A DNA stretch of 5,226 bases, taken from the NCBI GenBank assembly GCA_015487835.1, contig WFOY01000236.1, positions 1-5,226 of the forward strand. Direction: 5' to 3'. Each line of letters starts with the position of its first letter. The first letter of the stretch is position 1. The notes beneath the pieces are model-generated. The model did not search any database. It was not told the origin of the DNA and saw only the letters and a program-made list of their open reading frames with translations. Shown here in pieces: positions 1 through 5,226 of the stretch. The translations under genes and the position numbers were made by a program. The DNA comes from Aquificaceae bacterium (GTDB lineage: Bacteria > Aquificota > Aquificia > Aquificales > Aquificaceae).

Positions 1-23
1 ATTATGACCAGGTCAGCTTCCAT
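1..23 (-). CDS. 5' end of an unidentified gene, cut by the window edge
   Basis: An ATG (CAT on the plus strand at 21-23) opens a frame read leftwards as MEADLVI before the window ends. It begins one base after the TGA stop of the upstream GGDEF-EAL gene. GGAGGT (plus-strand bases 29-34) sits five bases before the ATG, an almost ideal Shine-Dalgarno site and the strongest in this window. That arrangement implies translational coupling and a shared transcript with the GGDEF-EAL gene. The few visible residues (a short hydrophobic strand after an acidic residue) would suit the first beta strand of a nucleotide-binding fold, but seven residues cannot identify a family, so no function is claimed. 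Confidence 0.6.
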
Positions 24-24
24 C

Positions 25-1272
25 TCACACCTCCATAACCTCAGGTTCTCCTATCCTGAAACCCTGGACGAGATCTACCCTTAGGGTCTTCACGAACTCA
101 AGTTCCTCGTCGGTCTCTATGTTCTCCATTATGATGTTGTAGCCCGCCTTCCTCAGGCTCATCACTATCCACCTGGTGATCGGCTTGGCCTCTTTCAGGA
201 AAAAGCTGTTCAGCTTGACGAAGTCTGGGTTCAGTTTCAGGAGCTTCTCTATGGAGGAGTTCTCAACACCGAAGTCGTCGAGGGCGACCCCGAACCCAAA
301 GGATCTTAGGAGGTCTATTACTTCTGAGAGCCTGCTTATGTCGGCTATGGTCTGCCTCTCGGTTATCTCGAACACAACGTCGTGGGGACAGACTCCTGAG
401 TCAACCACGGTTGAGTACAGGTCCCTGATCCTGAGGTCGCTCTTTGGGATGAACTGGTATATTATGGCGGGGAGGTTTATAAAGAGTTTGCCCTCTAAGT
501 TCTTCCTGACCTTTACCTCCAGGGCCTTCTCTATGACCCTCTCCTCGAAGATTATTATCTTGGAGGTCCTCTCCAAGAGGTTTATGAACTCCCCCGCAGG
601 AACTATCACGCCGTCGCGTCTTTTTATCCTCATGAGGACCTCGTAACCGAACACCTCCCCAGACCTTATGTTCACCACGGGCTGGAAGGCGGGCAGGACC
701 CTATCCTCGGTGAAGGCGTCTAAGATCTCAAGGTGGGTTACGGATCTTGGCCTTATGTCGGAGGGTGGGGCGAAGACGGTGGACCCTGGGGACCTCCTCT
801 TGGTCTCCGCCACTACCTCCTCTAATCTTCCGAGGAGCTGGTCGGCGGTCACCCCGTCCCTTGGGAAGTTCACGATCCCAAGGGTCACGCTCGGCCTCAC
901 ACCCTCCACCTCCACCTCGCTGAGCTTCCTCTTTAGCTTGTTCACCACCCTTGTGGCTCCCGAGAGGTTCGTCTCTGGGAGTATTATCAGGAAGGCGCTA
1001 CCCTTGTACTTGCCCGCCACGTCACTCCTCCTCAGGGAGGTGCTGAGGACATCGGCCACTCTGAGGAGTACGTTTGTTCCTGTGGTGTAGCCGTGGCTTC
1101 TGTTTATCGCCCTCAGGTTGTCCACATCGAGAAGCAAGAGGCAGAGCTCCCGGTTGTACCTCTCGTGGAGGAAGATCAGCTTCCTGAGGATGTTACGCAT
1201 ACAGTCGGTACTCGATATCAGGGTCTCCTTGTAAAGATCCAGAAGGGATAGGGTGGACAGCTTTCTGGACAT
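25..1272 (-). CDS. Degenerate GGDEF plus EAL domain protein, probable c-di-GMP phosphodiesterase
   Basis: This 415-residue protein has a GGDEF-type domain (about 12-165) followed by an EAL domain (about 180-412). No signal peptide or membrane segment is visible, so it is probably cytosolic. The GGDEF half keeps the fold landmarks (LLLLDVD 45-51, N57, SVTLGIV 128-134), but the signature is KGSAF at 90-94. The acidic catalytic pair is lost, so cyclase activity is unlikely. The inhibitory-site motif RxxD is kept (R81-D84, five residues before the signature). The EAL half has EVL at 211-213 and all expected metal and catalytic residues: E211, N266, E302, E305, D332, D333, K353, E383, Q403. Loop 6 is slightly altered (DDFGVENSS). 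I infer hydrolysis of c-di-GMP to pGpG, possibly controlled by ligand binding to the GGDEF half. The ATG start at 1272 lacks a clear Shine-Dalgarno site. The stop lies one base before the next gene. Confidence 0.9.
   Translation of the reverse strand: MSRKLSTLSLLDLYKETLISSTDCMRNILRKLIFLHERYNRELCLLLLDVDNLRAINRSHGYTTGTNVLLRVADVLSTSLRRSDVAGKYKGSAFLIILPETNLSGATRVVNKLKRKLSEVEVEGVRPSVTLGIVNFPRDGVTADQLLGRLEEVVAETKRRSPGSTVFAPPSDIRPRSVTHLEILDAFTEDRVLPAFQPVVNIRSGEVFGYEVLMRIKRRDGVIVPAGEFINLLERTSKIIIFEERVIEKALEVKVRKNLEGKLFINLPAIIYQFIPKSDLRIRDLYSTVVDSGVCPHDVVFEITERQTIADISRLSEVIDLLRSFGFGVALDDFGVENSSIEKLLKLNPDFVKLNSFFLKEAKPITRWIVMSLRKAGYNIIMENIETDEELEFVKTLRVDLVQGFRIGEPEVMEV
29..34 (-). promoter_or_regulatory. 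Shine-Dalgarno site for the truncated left-edge gene
   Basis: The minus strand reads GGAGGT, five bases before the ATG at 23-21. It lies within the last codons (Glu-Val) of the GGDEF-EAL gene, so ribosomes finishing that gene can restart at once. No other gene start in the window has a comparable site. Confidence 0.7.
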
Positions 1273-1319
1273 CGCCGACCAGGGCTATTAATTTTAAGGG
1301 AAATGCCCGGAAAGAACAA
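1266..1319. promoter_or_regulatory. Candidate divergent promoters between the GGDEF-EAL gene and polX
   Basis: Only 30 bases (1273-1302) separate the two start codons, and they hold an AT-only core, TATTAATTTTAA at 1286-1297. Leftward, TTGTTC (minus strand, 1319-1314), a 17-base spacer and TAAAAT (1296-1291) make a fair sigma-70-type match with a leader of roughly 12 bases. Rightward, TGGACA (1266-1271), a 17-base spacer and the weaker TAATTT (1289-1294) would start transcription about two bases before the polX ATG. Both -35 boxes lie inside the opposite gene. This is motif matching by eye. The shared AT core is certain, but the exact boxes are not. Confidence 0.35.
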
Positions 1320-3045
1320 GAAGTTGGCCGAGATCTTTGAGAGGATAGCTGATATCCTTGAGTTCCTAGGGGACAACATATACAGGGTGAACTCCTACAG
1401 GAGGGCTGCGGAACTCATCCCAGGCATCCAGGAGGACATAGAGGAACTCTGGAGGAGGGGCAAACTCTCCAAGCTACCTGGCATAGGTTCTTCCATGGCC
1501 CAGAAGATAGAGGAGTTCCTGAACACGGGAACTCTTAAGAAGTACGAGGACCTTAGAAAGAAGGTACCGGAGGATCTCATAGACCTGATGGAGGTTCCGG
1601 GTGTAGGTCCAAAGACCCTGAGGGCCGCCTACGACAGGCTGGGTGTGAGGACGAAGGAGGACTTCATGAGGGTTCTGAGGGACGGGTCCCTGGCGAGGCT
1701 TCCCGGCTTCGGGCCCAAGAAGGTTCAGAACATTCTGAAGGGCTTGGAACTCTGGAGGTCAACCAGGGAGAGGATACCTCTGATCGAGGCTTACACCATA
1801 GCCCAGGAGGTCTTGGAGTACATGAGGGGGGAGGAGGCTGTAAGGGAGATATCGGTGGCGGGGAGCCTGAGGAGGATGAAGGAGACCATAGGGGACATAG
1901 ACATACTCGTCTCCGCGGAGAGGAAAGACTGGGCCAAGGTCCACGAGAGGTTCGTCAGCTACCCGGAGGTGGAGAGGGTCCTGGCGAAGGGGGAGACCAA
2001 GTCGAGCGTCGTTCTCAGAAACGGGAGGCAGGTGGACCTCAGGACCGTTCCCCCCGAGAGCTGGGGTGCTGCCCTCCAGTACTTCACGGGATCGAAGGAT
2101 CACAACGTGAGGCTGAGGGACATAGCGAAGGAGAAAGGTCTCAAGGTGAACGAGTACGGTGTTTTCAGGGCGGACACGGAGGAGAGGATCGGGGGTTCCA
2201 CCGAGGAGGAGGTATACAGCATAGTGGGTATGCAGTGGATACCTCCGGAGATAAGGGAGAACTGGGGGGAGATAGAGCTCGCCTTGGATGGGAGGATACC
2301 CAGACTGGTGAGTCTTGAGGACATAAGGGGAGACTTCCACATGCACACCAACTGGAGCGACGGCGTGAACCCCATAGAGGAGGTGGTGGAGGCCTGCTAC
2401 AGGATGGGCTACCAGTACATAGTCATAGGAGACCACTCCCAGAGCCAGAGGCAGGCCAACGGACTTACGCCTGACCGTTACAGGGATCAGTGGAGGGTCA
2501 TTGAGGAACTAAACCGCGTTTACAACCCAAGGGGTTTTTACATACTGAGGGGCTGTGAGGTGGACATACTGCCCGACGGATCCTTAGACCTTCCCGACGA
2601 CCTCCTCGAGGAGTTCGATTTCGTCGTGGCCTCGATCCACACGAGGCTGACCCAGGACAACACCTACAGGGTCCTCAAGGCCATGGAGAACCCCTACGTG
2701 AACCTTATAGGCCACCCGACGGGGAGGTCCCCCGGCCAGAGGGAGGGCTACCCCCTCGACATGGCCAAGGTGATCGAGGTCGCCAAGGAAACGGGGACGG
2801 CCCTTGAGATAAACACCTTCAGGGTCGACCTCTCGCCCGAGAACATAAGGAGGTGCACCCAGGAGGGTGTGGTCATGGCGATAGTCACCGACGCCCACTC
2901 GGTCAAGCACCTCTCCTACATGAAGCTGGGTGTAGGTATAGCGAGGAGGGGCTGGGCCACACCCGAGGTCATACTCAACACCAAGGACATAGAGGGGGTA
3001 AGGGAGTTCGTGGCGGAGAAGAGGAGGAGGCTGGCGAGGACGTGA
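1303..3045 (+). CDS. polX: Family X DNA polymerase / 3'-5' exonuclease PolX with PHP domain
   Basis: This 580-residue protein matches the usual length of bacterial PolX, a gap-filling repair polymerase with a PHP-domain exonuclease. The N-terminal part carries the family opening ([16 protein letters not shown], 24-39) and helix-hairpin-helix DNA-binding loops LPGIG (58-62), VPGVG (98-102) and LPGFG (133-137). The polymerase palm shows GS at 187-188, DID at 198-200 and VDLR at 244-247, giving the three metal-binding aspartates D198, D200 and D245, then YFTGSKDHN at 260-268. The PHP domain (about 342-575) has all nine expected metal ligands: H346, H348, D353, H378, E419, H446, H471, D530 and H532, so it should be active. 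ATG 1303 fits because the family sequence begins a few residues later. AAGGG ends only two bases before the ATG, too close for a normal Shine-Dalgarno site. trmB follows after 13 bases. Confidence 0.96.
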   Translation: MPGKNKKLAEIFERIADILEFLGDNIYRVNSYRRAAELIPGIQEDIEELWRRGKLSKLPGIGSSMAQKIEEFLNTGTLKKYEDLRKKVPEDLIDLMEVPGVGPKTLRAAYDRLGVRTKEDFMRVLRDGSLARLPGFGPKKVQNILKGLELWRSTRERIPLIEAYTIAQEVLEYMRGEEAVREISVAGSLRRMKETIGDIDILVSAERKDWAKVHERFVSYPEVERVLAKGETKSSVVLRNGRQVDLRTVPPESWGAALQYFTGSKDHNVRLRDIAKEKGLKVNEYGVFRADTEERIGGSTEEEVYSIVGMQWIPPEIRENWGEIELALDGRIPRLVSLEDIRGDFHMHTNWSDGVNPIEEVVEACYRMGYQYIVIGDHSQSQRQANGLTPDRYRDQWRVIEELNRVYNPRGFYILRGCEVDILPDGSLDLPDDLLEEFDFVVASIHTRLTQDNTYRVLKAMENPYVNLIGHPTGRSPGQREGYPLDMAKVIEVAKETGTALEINTFRVDLSPENIRRCTQEGVVMAIVTDAHSVKHLSYMKLGVGIARRGWATPEVILNTKDIEGVREFVAEKRRRLART

Positions 3046-3058
3046 TAGGTTAATATAC

Positions 3059-3958
3059 ATGCACCCCCTGATAAACCACTACACGGTAGAGAGACCCCTT
3101 CCCTTAGAGGACCTCCTCGTGGAGATAGGCTTCGGGAGGGGTGAGTTCACGGTGAAGCTGGCGAGGGAGAACCCGGACAGGAAGGTCCTGGGGGTGGAGA
3201 CCTCGGGGATATCGGTGGAAAAGCTCCTGAAGAGAGTGCTGAGGGAGGGCCTTAGGAACGTCCTGATAGCTCACATGGACGCCTACTGGTGCTTTAACCT
3301 ACTTCTCAGGGAAGGTTCCGTCGAGAGGATATACATGAACTACCCGGACCCCTGGTTCAAGAAGAGGCACACCAAGAGGAGGATCACCAGGGAGGAGAAC
3401 CTCTACGTCTTCGCAAGAAGGCTAAGACAGGGAGGGGAGATATTGATCAGGACAGACCACCACCCCTTCGTAGAGTACACCATCGAACAGGCTAAAGGAC
3501 TGGGATGCTTCGAGGCCTCGGTGAGGACCGTCACCGTGGAGGACCCCCTAACCAAGTACGAGAGGAGATGGGTATCCATGGGAAGGGAGATATACGAACT
3601 CAGGCTGAGTAAGCTGAGAGAACCAGAACCGAGGCCTGTTAGAACTGTAAAGGAGGTGGTGGGGGTGTTTCCGGTAAAGGTTGAGGGAAGGGAACCGGCA
3701 CCGGACCGTATCGCCGGGAGAGAGTTCAAACTCGGGGAAGGCATCTACCTTAAGACCTTTGGGTTTCACAGGACGGAGGACACGATCCTGGTGGAGGCCC
3801 TCCTTTCGGAGATGGGTTTCGTCCAGAAGTTTTACATCGAGTTCAGGAGAAAGGGCAGTGCGTGGGTGGTGGACGTAAGCCGGTTCAGTCAGGTCATAAG
3901 GACGGAGAACCTCCAGAGGTCCGTGGAGGTCTTGGCCCAGGAGGGCTTCACACCATGA
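3059..3958 (+). CDS. trmB: tRNA (guanine-N7-)-methyltransferase TrmB with C-terminal extension
   Basis: TrmB uses S-adenosylmethionine to make m7G at position 46 in the tRNA variable loop. The 299-residue protein begins almost directly at the SAM-binding strand: VEIGFGRGEF at 21-30, then GVE with E47, and D74 in HMDA. The family hallmark follows: NYPDPWFKKRH at 94-104 with the catalytic-region aspartate D97, then TKYE at 165-168, the conserved substrate-binding TxYE. The methyltransferase core ends near residue 185. About 110 further residues (rich in charged and aromatic residues) form a C-terminal extension of the kind described for Aquifex-type thermophilic TrmB, where it stabilises the enzyme. 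AGG at 3047-3049, nine bases before the ATG, is a weak ribosome site. The 13-base gap after polX suggests cotranscription. The 3' end overlaps the opposing unknown gene by 11 bases. Confidence 0.95.
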   Translation: MHPLINHYTVERPLPLEDLLVEIGFGRGEFTVKLARENPDRKVLGVETSGISVEKLLKRVLREGLRNVLIAHMDAYWCFNLLLREGSVERIYMNYPDPWFKKRHTKRRITREENLYVFARRLRQGGEILIRTDHHPFVEYTIEQAKGLGCFEASVRTVTVEDPLTKYERRWVSMGREIYELRLSKLREPEPRPVRTVKEVVGVFPVKVEGREPAPDRIAGREFKLGEGIYLKTFGFHRTEDTILVEALLSEMGFVQKFYIEFRRKGSAWVVDVSRFSQVIRTENLQRSVEVLAQEGFTP

Positions 3959-4484
3959 TCTCGTGGATCCCCTCGCACCTCATCATGCTGGAGAAGAAGG
4001 TGCTGATTATGTAGTCGGAGAGCTTTATCACCTCCGACTGGATCCTCTGGTGGAGGTAGTCTCTGTCCCTTGGGAAGTTCCTCGAGAGGTACTTCAGAAG
4101 TTCTTCTCCGTTTATGTGTATTGTCTCCTTCTTAGAGATCCAGCCCTTCTTGTACCTGAACTGGGCGTTGTAGAGGATCCTGTGGGCACCGGGGAGGGGG
4201 ATATCCCACAGTATGACGGGATAAACGGTGAGGCTCAGCTGGATGCCGAGTATGTTTATGTACTTGTATATCTTGAGCCACTCGACTATACACCTGTCCT
4301 TCTCACAGTCCCTTATCAGGTGGGAGTAGCCATCGAAGGAGTAGTGGTACTCCAATATGCACATGAACCTCTTTTCGTTCCTCCCGAGCCACCTCCTCAG
4401 GTCCTCTATCTTGTCCTCGGGGGCTTCCCCCACGTGGGCCATATAGCAGCCTATGTTGAAGGTAAACTCCTCTACCAGGTTCAT
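3948..4484 (-). CDS. Hypothetical protein of 178 residues, family not recognised
   Basis: I do not recognise this protein. It is rich in Tyr, Ile, Arg and Lys and has mixed charge. A hydrophobic stretch at about 75-93 (YINILGIQLSLTVYPVILW) reads more like buried beta strands than a clear membrane helix. Five cysteines occur (13, 42, 60, 65, 170), with C60 and C65 spaced C-x4-C. Histidines include H47, H55, H101, H123, H145 and H174. Its minus-strand codons (AGG, ATA, GAG, AAG) match the neighbouring genes, whereas the opposing plus-strand frame has shadow-like composition rich in Val, Pro and Leu. The ATG at 4484 is the most upstream start with a standard codon, because an in-frame TAA lies two codons before it. 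No Shine-Dalgarno site is visible. It converges on trmB with an 11-base overlap and lies 75 bases downstream of dxs on the same strand. Confidence 0.75.
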   Translation of the reverse strand: MNLVEEFTFNIGCYMAHVGEAPEDKIEDLRRWLGRNEKRFMCILEYHYSFDGYSHLIRDCEKDRCIVEWLKIYKYINILGIQLSLTVYPVILWDIPLPGAHRILYNAQFRYKKGWISKKETIHINGEELLKYLSRNFPRDRDYLHQRIQSEVIKLSDYIISTFFSSMMRCEGIHEIMV

Positions 4485-4559
4485 CAGTTAACATTTTCTT
4501 TCAGCCTTCACCCGCTTCAATCCAGAGGATCTTATAAACCCATAATTTTTAAAAATATT
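4485..4559 (-). promoter_or_regulatory. AT-rich gap between dxs and the unknown gene, possible promoter
   Basis: This is the largest non-coding gap in the window. Next to the dxs stop it holds a run of A and T containing the perfect 12-base palindrome ATTTTTAAAAAT (4545-4556). On the minus strand, TATAAG (4536-4531) is a fair -10 box for the unknown gene, with a leader of about 40 bases, but no good -35 box lies at the normal distance; the AT tract could act as an upstream element. The palindrome has no loop and no GC stem, so it is a poor candidate for an intrinsic terminator of dxs. Confidence 0.3.
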
Positions 4560-5226
4560 CTAATACTCTAAAGTTCTCTTCAGTAGGATCTCCCTGACCT
4601 TCCTCTCTATACCCTCGGCGTCTATGCCCACGAGACCCCTCAGGATCTTCTGGTTGCCGTGTTCTATGAACCTGTCGGGGACTCCCAGCCTCACGACCCT
4701 CTTCTGGATGCCCCTGTCGGCGAGGAACTCAAGGACCGCAGACCCGAAACCTCCCATGAGGACGTTGTCTTCCACTGTCATAAAGGTGTCGTACCTCTGA
4801 GCGAGGTTCAGAAGCAGCTTCTCATCTAAAGGTTTCACGAACCTTGCGTTCACCACACCCACCCTTATACCTTCCTTGTAAAGCTTCTCGGAGGCCTTGA
4901 GGGCCTGGTAGACGGGGTAGCCCACCGCCAGGATCACCACGTCCTCACCCTCTATCAGCTCCTCCCAGGTCCCTATCTCTATCCTGTTGAAGCCTTCGGT
5001 GGGCACGCCGTAGGCCGCACCCCTCGGATACCTGACCGCAAAGGGCCTGTCGCTGTATATGGCCGTGTATATTAGGTCCCTCAGCTCCTGGTCGTCCTTG
5101 GGTGCCGAGACGACCATGTTAGGTATACACCTGAGGTAGGAGAGGTCGAAGACCCCGTGGTGGGTGGGTCCGTCGTCACCTACGAGTCCTCCCCTGTCTA
5201 TGGCGAAGGTCACGGGTAGGTTCTGG
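4560..5226 (-). CDS. dxs: 1-deoxy-D-xylulose-5-phosphate synthase, C-terminal third (5' end outside window)
   Basis: DXS condenses pyruvate and glyceraldehyde 3-phosphate, using thiamine diphosphate, in the first step of the MEP isoprenoid pathway. About 221 residues of a usual 620-630 are visible. The frame is open through the right edge (QNLPVTFAIDR), so the GTG at 5213-5211 is an internal valine and not a start. Visible motifs are AIDRGGLVGDDGPTHHG (about 5204-5157) and FDLSYLRCIPNMV, then AVRYPRG near 5036-5019. The Arg of DRGG, the first His of THHG and the Arg of YPRG correspond to known substrate-contacting residues of the family. The transketolase C-terminal domain follows, with VVNARFVKPLDE, VEDNVLMGGFGSAVLE and LGVPDRFIEHG. 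It ends at TAG (4562-4560). No truncation or odd substitution is seen. Confidence 0.96.
   Translation of the reverse strand, partial: QNLPVTFAIDRGGLVGDDGPTHHGVFDLSYLRCIPNMVVSAPKDDQELRDLIYTAIYSDRPFAVRYPRGAAYGVPTEGFNRIEIGTWEELIEGEDVVILAVGYPVYQALKASEKLYKEGIRVGVVNARFVKPLDEKLLLNLAQRYDTFMTVEDNVLMGGFGSAVLEFLADRGIQKRVVRLGVPDRFIEHGNQKILRGLVGIDAEGIERKVREILLKRTLEY

Noticed and set aside
1759..2436. A 225-codon minus-strand open frame inside polX
   Set aside because: It lies entirely opposite well-conserved PolX polymerase and PHP motifs and has the Pro/Val/Leu/His-rich composition of an antisense shadow. The smaller frames opposite or within polX, trmB and the GGDEF-EAL gene were dropped for the same reason.
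4303..4494. A 63-codon minus-strand frame beginning at an ATG ten bases upstream of the unknown gene's start
   Set aside because: It overlaps the unknown gene in another frame, and its translation (rich in Arg, Gly, Pro, Leu) has no natural-protein character.
4545..4556. The AT palindrome as an intrinsic terminator for dxs
   Set aside because: It has no GC-rich stem and no loop, and an all-A/T hairpin would be unstable in a thermophile.
3963..4571. A 202-codon plus-strand open frame opposite the unknown gene and running past it
   Set aside because: Its translation is dominated by Val, Leu, Pro and Tyr, the same composition seen in antisense frames opposite polX. The minus-strand frame has the genome's normal codon use, and its 3' end meets trmB neatly.
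5211..5213. GTG as the start codon of dxs
   Set aside because: The frame stays open upstream to the window edge with residues (QNLP) that fit the conserved DXS sequence, so this codon is an internal valine.

Overview
The window looks like a piece of a thermophilic bacterial chromosome, most probably from the Aquificota (Aquifex/Hydrogenivirga-like). This is an inference. It rests on heavy use of AGG for Arg and ATA for Ile, purine-rich coding strands on both sides, extremely short gaps between genes, and a TrmB with the long C-terminal extension known from thermophiles. No search was possible, so the lineage is a moderate-confidence guess.

Layout from left to right. A gene start at bases 1-23 (minus strand) is cut by the window edge and has a textbook Shine-Dalgarno site inside the end of the gene before it. 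That gene (25-1272, minus) encodes a cytosolic GGDEF-EAL protein with a destroyed diguanylate cyclase signature, a retained RxxD inhibitory-site motif and an apparently intact EAL phosphodiesterase site. Only 30 bases separate it from the divergent polX (1303-3045, plus), a family X DNA polymerase with helix-hairpin-helix motifs and a complete PHP nuclease site. After a 13-base gap comes trmB (3059-3958, plus), tRNA (guanine-N7)-methyltransferase. trmB converges on, and overlaps by 11 bases, an unrecognised 178-residue protein gene (3948-4484, minus). A 75-base AT-rich gap (4485-4559) separates that from dxs (4560 to the right edge, minus), of which only the C-terminal third is visible.

The genes do not form one pathway. 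polX-trmB is a likely two-gene transcript for DNA repair and tRNA modification. The GGDEF-EAL gene and the truncated gene at the left edge form a second, translationally coupled transcript. dxs (isoprenoid precursor synthesis) lies upstream of the unknown gene on the same strand and may or may not share a transcript with it. I found no RNA genes, CRISPR arrays, insertion sequences or convincing hairpin terminators. The most interesting items are the c-di-GMP protein, which looks like a phosphodiesterase with a sensor-type GGDEF domain, and the unknown gene between trmB and dxs. I did not find a clearly new multi-gene system.
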